From NCBI RefSeq assembly GCF_001590905.1, contig NZ_BCTT01000007.1, positions 248,001-312,000 on the forward strand: a DNA stretch of 64,000 nucleotides. The letters run 5' to 3'. The DNA comes from Serratia grimesii NBRC 13537 (GTDB taxonomy: Bacteria; Pseudomonadota; Gammaproteobacteria; Enterobacterales; Enterobacteriaceae). Both the position numbers and the translations under genes were made by a program. How positions within the stretch are numbered: the first letter of the stretch is position 1; each line of letters starts with the position of its first letter. Under the pieces are notes generated by a model. The model did no database searches. It was not told where the DNA came from and saw only the letters and a program-made list of their open reading frames with translations. Shown piece by piece: positions 29,357 through 37,467 of the stretch.

Positions 29357-30004
29357 ATGCACACTGCATCACCTGATGCCTTTATCACTAGCTGTCTGAC
29401 CACCATTGCACACCTGATCCCGGTGTCCGCTGGGGTATTTTATTTGGTGAATTCAGATCTGCGGCCGGATCACTATATTTTGCATGGCATTTCCGATAAA
29501 ACCCATCAGCAGTATTTGAATCATTTCCAGCAAATCGACCCACTCAAACCGGCCAATTTCCACCATCAGGATATCAATATGGTCGGTATGAGCCCGATGG
29601 CGATTGCCAATAATCGTCATTACTATCATGATTTTATGCTGCCCAATGACATGCGCGACATGACCGAGATATTTATCCGCCAGCGCAAACGCATCGTCGC
29701 CGGCGTGTCGTTGATCCGCGATACCCCCTTTACCGAGCTGGAACGTAGCCGCTTGCGGGCGGTTATGCCGTTGATCGAACTGGCCACCCGCGATCTGCTG
29801 CCTGAGGGGGAAGCCCAATTACTGACCGCCAAAGAGCAAGAAATCGTGAATATGGTGCGCGAAGGGGCGAGCAATAAACGTATTGCGCTGAAGTTAGGTA
29901 TTTCACTGTCAACGGTGAAAACCCACATGCGTAATATATTTGCCAAAACCGACGTGGTAAATCGTACCGAATTAGTGGCCAGCAGCTTTATTGCCCACGG
30001 CTAA
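29357..30004 (+). CDS. moaR: LuxR-type regulator, monoamine regulon activator-like
   Basis: A 215-residue protein with an N-terminal sensor region of no clear family and a C-terminal GerE/LuxR helix-turn-helix at about residues 150-212 (LTAKEQEIVNMVREGASNKRIALKLGISLSTVKTHMRNIF). Klebsiella MoaR, a similar-sized LuxR-type protein, positively controls arylsulfatase and amine oxidase genes. Divergent from atsBA. The ATG has GGGAGGA upstream. The gene name rests on context plus the HTH type. Confidence 0.78.
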   Translation: MHTASPDAFITSCLTTIAHLIPVSAGVFYLVNSDLRPDHYILHGISDKTHQQYLNHFQQIDPLKPANFHHQDINMVGMSPMAIANNRHYYHDFMLPNDMRDMTEIFIRQRKRIVAGVSLIRDTPFTELERSRLRAVMPLIELATRDLLPEGEAQLLTAKEQEIVNMVREGASNKRIALKLGISLSTVKTHMRNIFAKTDVVNRTELVASSFIAHG

Positions 30005-30151
30005 TTAATAAAACTGTTTTTATAACAATGAGTTATAGCGCTGTTAATTCAACGCGTTAATTATTCGCCATCCATGGCGCGGTGTCCGCCTGCCCCAAAC
30101 ACGGCATCGCGGGTATATCTGATTCAGGCTTAACCTGCGGGGATAATTATT

Positions 30152-31324
30152 ATGTCCAGTGATTCCGTTTCTGTGCCCGCTGCCGGGGCGGCTCTCCCCT
30201 GCCCGCCGCGGCTGTTGACTGCCATTATTATCTTTGCCGCCATTGCGCCGGGCATCCTGATGACTGCCCCAGCGGTAGCAGCACAATTAGCCAGCCAATG
30301 GCACCTCACTCCTGCGCAAATCGGGCACCTGTTCTCCACCGAACTGGGCGCAATGAGCCTGGCGACCCTGCCCGCCTGGTGGTGGATTGGGCGCGTTAAC
30401 TGGCGTCGAATCGCGGCGCTGGCGGCAGCGGTATTTATTGCCGGAAATCTGGCCTCGGCACTGGTCAGTGATTTCAGCCTGCTCCTGGGGCTACGCTTTG
30501 TCGCTTCGCTCGCGGGCGGCACGCTGATGATCCTGTGTATCACCTGCGCCGCCAGCACCGCTAATCCGAGCCGAGTCTACGCTCTGTGGGTGCTGGGACA
30601 ACTGGTACTGGGGACCGTCGGGCTGCTGGTACTGCCGCCGTTGTTTGCCCATTTTGGCCTTATGGCGGTTTATCTGATTCTGGCAGCCATCATGCTGTGT
30701 TGCCTGCCACTGATCCGCGCCTTCCCCACTGGATTTCACCCTGCGCATACCGCAGTCCAAACCGCAGCAACTCCCTGGATCCGTAAAGCCTTCGCCGTAC
30801 TGTCCGTACTGACCTTTTATATCAGCCTGAGCGCAGTCTGGACCTTTATCGGCAGCATCGCCGCCGCCGCGGGTCTCTCGCCGGTCAACAGCGGTCAGGT
30901 ACTGGCCGCCGCCACACTGTTTGGCATCGTTGGCGCGGGTGGTGCCGCGTTAATCAGTGCACGCCGTGGCGGCAACACGCTGATTTGGCTGAGTTACGGT
31001 TTATTGATCGCCGGTATTGGGCTGTTGTTCAGGGAACCCTTGCTGCTGCGTTTCGCCGCCGCCGCAGTGCTGTTCAAGTTCACCTGGACCTTTGTACTGC
31101 CGTTTATTTTGGCCCGCGTTGCCGGGTTGGATAACAACGGCAAACTCATGAACAACATCAATCTGGTGATTGGCGGTGGCATGGCGATTGGACCAACGCT
31201 GGCCGGTTATCTGATTGAGTCTTTCGGCGGCTTCGATGCACTGTTGGTCGGCGCACTGGGTAGTGCGCTGCTGTCGTTACTGTTGATTTTGTTGGCTTCA
31301 CAGCGCGTTCGCCGCGCCGTTTAA
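30152..31324 (+). CDS. MFS transporter
   Basis: A 390-residue major facilitator protein with about 12 spans rich in Ala/Gly/Leu. The first cytoplasmic loop is short and lacks the strict GxxxDRxGRR motif. It starts a plus-strand operon with the deacetylase-like amidohydrolase gene 13 bp downstream, so it probably moves that enzyme's substrate or product. Direction and substrate are unknown. Confidence 0.78.
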   Translation: MSSDSVSVPAAGAALPCPPRLLTAIIIFAAIAPGILMTAPAVAAQLASQWHLTPAQIGHLFSTELGAMSLATLPAWWWIGRVNWRRIAALAAAVFIAGNLASALVSDFSLLLGLRFVASLAGGTLMILCITCAASTANPSRVYALWVLGQLVLGTVGLLVLPPLFAHFGLMAVYLILAAIMLCCLPLIRAFPTGFHPAHTAVQTAATPWIRKAFAVLSVLTFYISLSAVWTFIGSIAAAAGLSPVNSGQVLAAATLFGIVGAGGAALISARRGGNTLIWLSYGLLIAGIGLLFREPLLLRFAAAAVLFKFTWTFVLPFILARVAGLDNNGKLMNNINLVIGGGMAIGPTLAGYLIESFGGFDALLVGALGSALLSLLLILLASQRVRRAV

Positions 31325-31337
31325 CAGGAGTAAAAAG

Positions 31338-32450
31338 GTGAAAAGAAAAACCGGTTTCTTGTTTGATGAACGCTGTTTCTGGCACAGCACCGGCCTGCAC
31401 GCCACCACGCTACCGGTCGGCGGCTGGGTACAACCTCCTTCGGGGGCGGGACATGCAGAATCGCCGGAAACCAAACGGCGCATGAAGAACCTGATGGACG
31501 TGTCCGGTCTGTCGCGCCAGCTCACGCTGCTGAGCGCGGAACTGGCATCGGATGAAGACCTGCTACGCATTCATCCGGCCCACTATTTACAACGCTTCAA
31601 ACAGTTAAGCGACAACGGCGGCGGCATGCTGGGCGAGGAAGCGCCACTGGGCCCCGGCAGTTACGAGATAGCCAAGTTGTCCGCCGGATTAGCCTGTGCA
31701 GCCGTCGAGGCGGTGCTGCAGGGCGATCTGGACAACGCCTATGCACTGTCACGCCCGCCGGGTCACCACTGCCTGCCGGACCAATCGATGGGTTTTTGCT
31801 TTTTGGCCAATATCCCCATCGCCATCGAACGTGCCAAGGCAAAATACGGTCTGGGCAAGGTGGCGGTGCTCGACTGGGACGTCCATCACGGCAATGGCAC
31901 TCAGCATATCTACTGGCAGCGGGACGACGTGCTAACACTGTCACTGCATCAGGATGGCTGCTTCCCGGCAGGATACTCTGGTGAGCAGGATCGCGGGGCC
32001 GGTGCGGGCGAAGGCTATAACATCAATATTCCGCTGCTGGCCGGGGCAGGTGATGATGGTTACCTGCACGCCATGCGCCAAATTGTCATTCCGGCGCTGG
32101 AACAATTCCAACCGGAAATGATCATTGTCGCTTGCGGTTACGATGCCAACGCCCTCGATCCGCTGGCGCGTATGCAATTACACAGTGACAGTTTCCGTCA
32201 CATGACAGCCCTGGTGCAGGACGCCGCCGATCGCCTGTGCGATGGCAAATTGGTGATGGTGCATGAAGGCGGTTATGCCGAATCCTACGTACCGTTTTGC
32301 GGTCTGGCAGTGATGGAAGAACTCAGCGGCATCCGTACCGAAGTACAGGATCCGCTACTGGAGTTTATCCAACAGCAGCAACCACGCGAGGCCTTCAATC
32401 AGTTCCAGCGTCAGGCTATTGATCAACTGGCACAGCAGTTCATTCACTAA
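31338..32450 (+). CDS. Class II histone-deacetylase-like amidohydrolase
   Basis: A 370-residue zinc hydrolase of the arginase/deacetylase fold, closely resembling the bacterial histone-deacetylase-like amidohydrolases of about 369 residues. Visible motifs: RPPGHH (catalytic His pair), AVLDWDVHHGNGTQ (zinc Asp and His), CGYDANALDP (second zinc Asp), HEGGY (near the catalytic Tyr). Bacterial members hydrolyse N-acetylated polyamines or other N-acyl amines. The start is GTG with AGGAG upstream. It is followed by a hydrolase gene and, on the opposite strand, an amine-oxidase-like gene. Confidence 0.88.
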   Translation: MKRKTGFLFDERCFWHSTGLHATTLPVGGWVQPPSGAGHAESPETKRRMKNLMDVSGLSRQLTLLSAELASDEDLLRIHPAHYLQRFKQLSDNGGGMLGEEAPLGPGSYEIAKLSAGLACAAVEAVLQGDLDNAYALSRPPGHHCLPDQSMGFCFLANIPIAIERAKAKYGLGKVAVLDWDVHHGNGTQHIYWQRDDVLTLSLHQDGCFPAGYSGEQDRGAGAGEGYNINIPLLAGAGDDGYLHAMRQIVIPALEQFQPEMIIVACGYDANALDPLARMQLHSDSFRHMTALVQDAADRLCDGKLVMVHEGGYAESYVPFCGLAVMEELSGIRTEVQDPLLEFIQQQQPREAFNQFQRQAIDQLAQQFIH

Positions 32451-32458
32451 TCACCTCA

Positions 32459-32478
32459 GGGCGCAGCATCTTGCGCCC
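32459..32478. repeat. Dispersed GC palindrome
   Basis: GGGCGCA-GCATCT-TGCGCCC lies between the deacetylase-like and hydrolase genes, about 70 bp before the next start. Member of the GGGCGCAGCATGCTGCGCCC family; it may partly uncouple the two genes. Confidence 0.5.
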
Positions 32479-32547
32479 CTACCAATTCCTCGCTTTGCCA
32501 CTACGCTGAATAGGGTTTCCGTTTATCCTACCGATGAGAAAAATAAT

Positions 32548-33354
32548 ATGTCTGAACAGAAGATTAGCTTTATCAAAGGTGGCCAGGGCGATATCGCGGT
32601 ACATGATTGGGGCCATGACCGACCGCGCTTTCTGGCGCTGCTGGTACACGGTTACGGCGAGCATCTCGGTCGCTATCAGTACGTAGCACGCACGCTGGAA
32701 GCCCAAGGTGCGCGCGTGTTTGGCCCCGACCATGTTGGCCACGGCTTGTCACAGGGTGAGCGCGTATTAATTGAAGATTATGACGCCGTCGTCGACGACG
32801 TTCACCGCGTGGCGGCACATTTCCAGCAACTGCACCCTGGGGTACCACTGGTGGTCATTGGTCATTCCATGGGCGGCATGATCGCCACCCGCTACGTTCA
32901 GCGTTATGGTGATAACGTGCGTGCGCTGGTGCTTTCCGGTCCACTAATTGGCGAAAGAACCCAAATTTCCGATCTGCTGAATCTCTCGAAGATCCCTGAC
33001 GATCCGCTTGATACCGCCACCCTGTCGCGCGATCCGGCAGTTGGCACTGCCTATCAGGCCGACCCGCTGGTGTGGCACGGCCCATTCAAGCGCCCAACCT
33101 TGCATGGCATGCAGCAAATGCTGGCCAAAATCAACGCCGGGCCGGGCTTTGGTGCATTGCCAACGTTATGGATACATGGTGATGACGACCGGCTGGTGCT
33201 TATGGCGCAGTCGCAAACCGCCATCAACGTGCTGAAGGGCCACGATTTTGAATCCATGGTGAACCCCGGTGGGCGTCATGAAAGCTTTAACGAGACGAAC
33301 AAAGATCAGATCTTGAGGCGGATCGGCAGTTTTATTGAACGGGTGCTGGGGTAG
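32548..33354 (+). CDS. Alpha/beta hydrolase, monoacylglycerol-lipase-like
   Basis: A 268-residue hydrolase of the serine aminopeptidase S33/lysophospholipase group. VHGYGEH forms the oxyanion region, GHSMGG has nucleophile S107, and HGDDDRLV and GGRHESFNE give the Asp and His. The ATG at 32548 is the natural start; an in-frame extension overlaps the previous gene. Substrate is unknown: an ester or amide released in the same pathway as the amidohydrolase is possible. Confidence 0.8.
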   Translation: MSEQKISFIKGGQGDIAVHDWGHDRPRFLALLVHGYGEHLGRYQYVARTLEAQGARVFGPDHVGHGLSQGERVLIEDYDAVVDDVHRVAAHFQQLHPGVPLVVIGHSMGGMIATRYVQRYGDNVRALVLSGPLIGERTQISDLLNLSKIPDDPLDTATLSRDPAVGTAYQADPLVWHGPFKRPTLHGMQQMLAKINAGPGFGALPTLWIHGDDDRLVLMAQSQTAINVLKGHDFESMVNPGGRHESFNETNKDQILRRIGSFIERVLG

Positions 33355-33359
33355 CGGAT

Positions 33360-33382
33360 CCCCCTCTCCAGCGAAGAGGGGG
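33360..33382. terminator. Hairpin between convergent genes
   Basis: CCCCCTCT-CCAGCGA-AGAGGGGG makes an 8-bp perfect stem between the alpha/beta hydrolase and the cupin gene, probably a shared terminator. Confidence 0.5.
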
Positions 33383-33392
33383 AAGTACGAGA

Positions 33393-33758
33393 TCAACCTT
33401 CGACTATCGCCAGGTAGTGTTTTACAAAACGATCGGAGGTGATTTCCCAGCGCACCGGCGTGCCCTTTTCGACAAACCAGGAGTCACCGGCCTGATATTG
33501 CACGGATTTACCGGTGTTCTCATCAGTCAGCGTTGCCGTGCCTTCCCACACGGTGGCGTGTTCAGCAAACGGGTACTCCATCACGAAGGTACCGCGTGTA
33601 CAGCTAAAGATGCCACAATTCAGGTTATCCGTTGGCTCACCAAAAATACTCGCGACGCCCACGTTTGGCTCACCAGCGATTACCTTGGCACCGAGGTTGC
33701 TGACGCTGCCAATCTCCAGCAATTCAGGCAACGCTTGCTTCAGCAGTAATGGTTTCAT
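33393..33758 (-). CDS. Cupin-domain protein
   Basis: A 121-residue single-domain cupin of the ethanolamine-utilisation EutQ-like/DUF861 type (GIFSCTRGTFVMEYPFAEHATVWEGTATLTDE, YQAGDSWFVEKGTPVRWE). Such small cupins often follow amine oxidase genes. It lies 21 bp after the flavin oxidoreductase stop, so the two form an operon. The metal-binding His/Glu set is only partly present, so catalysis is uncertain; it might be a binding or isomerase accessory. Confidence 0.75.
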   Translation of the reverse strand: MKPLLLKQALPELLEIGSVSNLGAKVIAGEPNVGVASIFGEPTDNLNCGIFSCTRGTFVMEYPFAEHATVWEGTATLTDENTGKSVQYQAGDSWFVEKGTPVRWEITSDRFVKHYLAIVEG

Positions 33759-33779
33759 GTCTCTCTCCTCTCATAAGAA

Positions 33780-35081
33780 TTAACGGCGGCCTTTCCAGTA
33801 GCCGGATGTCTGGTGCCAAACCTTGCCGGCAGTGGTCATCACCCGCCGCAGTTTGTCCTTGCCGAAGATATTGACGTGCGGAATCGAACTCATCAGATCG
33901 TAACGATCGGATCCTTCACTCATGCCCTCCGCCAACACCTTGCAGACGATATGGCTCGGCGTGACGCCAAAGCCGGAATAACCCTGCACGTAGAACACGT
34001 TATCGTGCTGTGGCAGGGTGCCAATCTGCGGGAACAGATTGGCGCTACAGCACAGCGGCCCGCCCCAGGCCAGGTCGATCTTGACGTCATGCAGATAGGG
34101 GAACACCTTCAACATCAGATTACGGTTCCAGGCTTTGAGATCCGCCGGAATGTATTCGATCAGTCGGGTCGCGCTGCCGAACAGCAAACGGTTTTCATTG
34201 GTCACACGGTAATAGTCAATCACCGGACGGATGTCGCTGTAAGCACCGCGAATCGGGCTGATCTGGCGGATCAGTTCGTCAGGCAGCGGTTCGGTCGCCA
34301 GTTGGAAAGCATAGGTATTGATGGTTTTGTTGTAGATGAACGGTTCCATGCCGTTGAGAAAACCATTACAGGCCCACAGCATCTTGTTGGCGCGTACCGA
34401 TCCCATGGCGGTACGTACCTTAATACGCGAACCGTATTCCACGCCGAGCACGCTGCTGTTTTCAAAGATCTTCACGCCATAGCCGCTCAGCGCCTGAGCT
34501 TCCCCTAACAGCAGGTTAAGTGAATGCACGTGCCCGCCACCCATGTGTTTCAATGCGCAGGTATAAGCGTCTGAACCCACCACCTGCTTCACTTCCGCAC
34601 CGGTATAGAGTTCGATCTCTTCATCCGGCGATACCGCTTTAAACTCCTTCAGCCAGCTGCGCAGGGTTTTCTCCTGGCGCGCGTTGCTGCCGAGATAGCC
34701 GTAGCCAAAACAGAAGTCGGCATCGATGTGGTATTTTTTGATGCGCTCGCGAATAATCCCGGCACCGAGGTTGCTGATTTTAAAGATAGTTTCTAGCCCG
34801 GCAGGACCGACATGACGTTTGATCTTTTCCAGATCATGGCCGATCCCCGCCATCACCTGTCCACCGTTGCGGCCAGTGCCGCCGTAGCCCAGGTGGCGTC
34901 CTTCAAGAATGGCAATATTGGTGATGCCCCGTTCCGCCAGCTCCAGTGCGGTATTAATGCCGGAGAAGCCACCACCGATGATGACCACGTCAACGTCCAG
35001 ATCTTCTTCCAGCGTCGGGAAGCGCAGATCGTACTTCTTGGTTGCCGCGTAGTAGGTTAACGATTCGATATTATTATTCAC
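33780..35081 (-). CDS. FAD-dependent amine oxidoreductase (PuuB/DAO family)
   Basis: A 433-residue protein of the D-amino-acid-oxidase-like family. VVIIGGGFSGINTALELAERG binds FAD, and GRNGGQVMAGIGHD is the motif seen in gamma-glutamylputrescine oxidase (PuuB) and ordL-type proteins. It would oxidise a primary or secondary amine to an aldehyde. It lies upstream of the cupin gene and downstream of a palindrome at 35145. The substrate may be a free amine released by the deacetylase-like enzyme (inference). Confidence 0.82.
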   Translation of the reverse strand: MNNNIESLTYYAATKKYDLRFPTLEEDLDVDVVIIGGGFSGINTALELAERGITNIAILEGRHLGYGGTGRNGGQVMAGIGHDLEKIKRHVGPAGLETIFKISNLGAGIIRERIKKYHIDADFCFGYGYLGSNARQEKTLRSWLKEFKAVSPDEEIELYTGAEVKQVVGSDAYTCALKHMGGGHVHSLNLLLGEAQALSGYGVKIFENSSVLGVEYGSRIKVRTAMGSVRANKMLWACNGFLNGMEPFIYNKTINTYAFQLATEPLPDELIRQISPIRGAYSDIRPVIDYYRVTNENRLLFGSATRLIEYIPADLKAWNRNLMLKVFPYLHDVKIDLAWGGPLCCSANLFPQIGTLPQHDNVFYVQGYSGFGVTPSHIVCKVLAEGMSEGSDRYDLMSSIPHVNIFGKDKLRRVMTTAGKVWHQTSGYWKGRR

Positions 35082-35144
35082 TGCCGCACTCCCGATGACC
35101 TTGGCTCTATCATCGGATTATCAGCAAGCGACGTCGTCGTCGCT

Positions 35145-35162
35145 ATGTCCCCTTAGGGACAT
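35145..35162. promoter_or_regulatory. Operator-like palindrome before the amine oxidase gene
   Basis: ATGTCCC-CTTA-GGGACAT is a perfect 7-bp inverted repeat 64 bp upstream of the oxidoreductase start. It resembles the putative MoaR site (both CTAT followed by a GTCC..TTA..GGAC palindrome) and could be bound by the neighbouring LuxR-type regulator. Confidence 0.5.
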
Positions 35163-35182
35163 TCGCAACAAATAATTAACAC

Positions 35183-35941
35183 TCAGGCACTGCGTCGCAG
35201 CGGTGTGGCCAACAGCAGGCTGAACAGCTCGGCCTGTGAGCCGATATTCAGCTTGCTGTAGATGTTCTTGCGGTGATTTTTCACCGTACCCAGGCTGATA
35301 AACAGCCGGTCGGCGATCTGCTGTGAACCGGAGCCTTCAAGGATCAGATCCACAATTTCACGCTCACGTGGCGTCAACAGATAACGTGCCTGCACGGCAT
35401 GGTCCGTCACCTTGTCCGGCGCAGCGGGCGCCGCGATCACTTCACCATGCAGGCGAGCGACACTTTTCAACAGTGTCAGCGCGTCGCGCAACTCTGTCAG
35501 TTGCGGAGAGCGTACTCCCACAGACTGACGCGCCGAGCCGAAAAACACCCCCAGCCCGCGTTCCGTCGTCAGGGGCAGCAGTACGCCAGCTTCATCGTGC
35601 CAGCCGGTTTTTCGGTAAAAATTACGGTAATAATCAGTATGGTAAAAACCGCACGGTGCGAGCTGGCGCAACGTTAACACTCCGTCACTCCCACCGCCAT
35701 TCAGCGCCTGATAAAACGGATCCTGCAAATAAGCGCCCTGCTGGTAGAGTTGGTTAACCGCGTCGCTGTTTTCCTTCTCGGTTTTTATCAGGCAACGTGG
35801 TGCCTGGCCGCGTTCAAAAGCGTAGACAATAGCATTATCAAAGGCGAAAAAGCCTTCCAGCCAGGCCAGCAAGCTAGGATAAAAGCGTTGAGTCGCCACC
35901 GCGTCGATCACTGCTGATAATCGTTCGACCTGAATAGTCAT
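35183..35941 (-). CDS. LuxR-family transcriptional regulator
   Basis: A 252-residue regulator with a C-terminal GerE helix-turn-helix at about 188-248 (LTPREREIVDLILEGSGSQQIADRLFISLGTVKNHRKNIYSKL). The N-terminal region (ACGFYHTDYYRNFYRKTGWHDEAGVLLPL) resembles GAF-like sensor regions of catabolic LuxR proteins and not acyl-homoserine-lactone binding domains. It lies between the amine oxidase gene and the alcohol dehydrogenase gene and is divergent from the latter, so it is the likely regulator of both. Confidence 0.85.
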   Translation of the reverse strand: MTIQVERLSAVIDAVATQRFYPSLLAWLEGFFAFDNAIVYAFERGQAPRCLIKTEKENSDAVNQLYQQGAYLQDPFYQALNGGGSDGVLTLRQLAPCGFYHTDYYRNFYRKTGWHDEAGVLLPLTTERGLGVFFGSARQSVGVRSPQLTELRDALTLLKSVARLHGEVIAAPAAPDKVTDHAVQARYLLTPREREIVDLILEGSGSQQIADRLFISLGTVKNHRKNIYSKLNIGSQAELFSLLLATPLRRSA

Positions 35942-35954
35942 ATTCGCCCGCCAT

Positions 35955-35970
35955 CATTAATAAATTAACA
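35955..35970. promoter_or_regulatory. TTAA-N4-TTAA site at the luxR promoter
   Basis: CATTAA-TAAA-TTAACA lies 14 bp before the regulator start codon. Layout shared with the 20516, 20713, 29081 and 36108 sites. Confidence 0.35.
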
Positions 35971-36044
35971 ATCACTTTGCTCCGGCTTCATTCTGGCCTG
36001 CTTGTTATAGAAAACACTCAATAGCGCCAAATGCAATCCCTGAA

Positions 36045-36063
36045 TTGTTTACATGTTAAACAA
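36045..36063. promoter_or_regulatory. Palindrome in luxR/alcohol dehydrogenase gap
   Basis: TTGTTTA-CATGT-TAAACAA is a perfect 7-bp inverted repeat near the centre of the divergent promoter region. Likely operator, regulator unknown. Confidence 0.45.
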
Positions 36064-36107
36064 ATCACACCTTCGCGAGATTATCGCACCCTGAAGCAAT
36101 CATGCTG

Positions 36108-36123
36108 GGTTAACATATTAACG
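36108..36123. promoter_or_regulatory. TTAA-N4-TTAA site before the alcohol dehydrogenase gene
   Basis: GGTTAA-CATA-TTAACG contains the perfect repeat GTTAA/TTAAC, 84 bp before the dehydrogenase ATG. Confidence 0.4.
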
Positions 36124-36206
36124 GAATGTCTTTCAGGCAGCGAAAAGCAGTGGTTCAGCCGCAGAGGCTGGCTTATGCTGTGGTTTTCGTGCGCCAAGGA
36201 GAGACT

Positions 36207-37334
36207 ATGACCACCAGCCTGACGATCGCCAACCGCCATACCTGGTTCGGCCACGGCAGCATCAGCCAATTGATCCCGCTACTGACCGCAGAGCCGCAGC
36301 CGACGCTGCTGTTTAGCTGCCGCTCATTTCTCAATGGCGCGGTGTATTCTTCCCTGGCGGACACGCTGACACCGCTGCTGATCGGTACCGAAATAGTCAG
36401 TCACGAGGCGTCGCCGCAAGAGATCGACGCCTGGGTCGCGCGCTGGCGCGGAAAGGCCCAGCGCGTAGTCGCGATCGGCGGTGGCAGCGTACTGGATGCC
36501 GCCAAGGCATTTGCCGCACTGGTTGAACACCCGTTACCGACCCTACGCTATATGGAAAAAGTCGGCGACACTAAAATCAGTGGTGCCACCTTGCCGCTGA
36601 TTGCCATTCCGACCACTGCCGGCACCGGCAGCGAAGTGACCCAGAACGCGGTAATCACAGATACTCACTTCAGCAAGGTAAAAGCCTCGCTGCGGCATAA
36701 CAACTTTGTGCCACATACCGCGATCCTGGATCCACAACTGCTACAGGGTGCACCGGACAAGGTACTGGCTTATTGCGCCATCGATGCCTTCACCCATTTG
36801 TTCGAAGCTTACTTATCCAAAACCGCCAATGCCATGACACGTGAGATGTCGCTGACCGGTATCCGCCACTTCCTGCGTGCCTGGCCGACACTCAACCGCA
36901 GTGCTCAGGCACGTGAGGACATCATGCAAGCTTCCTACCTTGGTGGGCTGACGCTGAGCGCCGCAGGGTTAGGTGTGATCCACGGTATTGCAGGTGAAAT
37001 TGGCGCATTGCGCGACTACCACCATGGACAGGTGTGTGGCCGTCTGCTGCTGCCCTTTCTCGAGCTGCTAGCGCAGAGTGAACAACCGCAACAGCGGGCA
37101 CTGATGGCCGAACTCGCCACTCGCCTGTTCCCCGAACAACAAGACAGCCCGGAACGCTATCTGATCGACTTCATTACCCGCAACGCCATCGCCACGTTTT
37201 GGCAGGACGATCTGCCCATTTCCGCCGACGAACTGGCCGTCACACTGGCCAAATCCAACAGCAAGAACTCACTGATCGACTACAGTGCGCCGCAGCGGCA
37301 GCTGATGATCGAAGGCGCATTCCGCGTCGAATGA
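36207..37334 (+). CDS. Iron-containing alcohol dehydrogenase
   Basis: A 375-residue group III (Fe-ADH) dehydrogenase from the ATG at 36207 (AAGGAG upstream). GGGSVLDAAKA binds NAD(P), and TTAGTGSEVT is the family signature. Metal ligands are likely the Asp and His in DAFTHLFEAYLS and the two His of HGIAGEIGALRDYHHG. It probably reduces or oxidises the aldehyde or alcohol produced by the amine pathway nearby. An in-frame upstream ATG at 36126 has no good ribosome site. Confidence 0.85.
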   Translation: MTTSLTIANRHTWFGHGSISQLIPLLTAEPQPTLLFSCRSFLNGAVYSSLADTLTPLLIGTEIVSHEASPQEIDAWVARWRGKAQRVVAIGGGSVLDAAKAFAALVEHPLPTLRYMEKVGDTKISGATLPLIAIPTTAGTGSEVTQNAVITDTHFSKVKASLRHNNFVPHTAILDPQLLQGAPDKVLAYCAIDAFTHLFEAYLSKTANAMTREMSLTGIRHFLRAWPTLNRSAQAREDIMQASYLGGLTLSAAGLGVIHGIAGEIGALRDYHHGQVCGRLLLPFLELLAQSEQPQQRALMAELATRLFPEQQDSPERYLIDFITRNAIATFWQDDLPISADELAVTLAKSNSKNSLIDYSAPQRQLMIEGAFRVE

Positions 37335-37372
37335 TTATATAATTAGATCAAAGTAATAGCGGGAGATCGGAA

Positions 37373-37465
37373 ATGGGTATCATCAGCTGGATTTTCACCG
37401 GCATCGCGATTGGCATACTGGTCGGCGTGCTGATCAAGATTTTCGGCAAGAAGAAAGATCAGTAA
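37373..37465 (+). CDS. 30-residue predicted small membrane protein
   Basis: Translates as MGIISWIFTGIAIGILVGVL followed by IKIFGKKKDQ and a stop. One hydrophobic span with Gly-rich packing (residues 3-23) is followed by a positively charged tail, a typical inside-facing small membrane protein. GGGAGA lies upstream of the ATG at good spacing. It lies 38 bp after the alcohol dehydrogenase and ends just before the convergent lysR gene. The N-terminus faintly recalls GlsB/YeaQ proteins, but it is far shorter. Function unknown. Confidence 0.5.
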   Translation: MGIISWIFTGIAIGILVGVLIKIFGKKKDQ

Positions 37466-37467
37466 CA

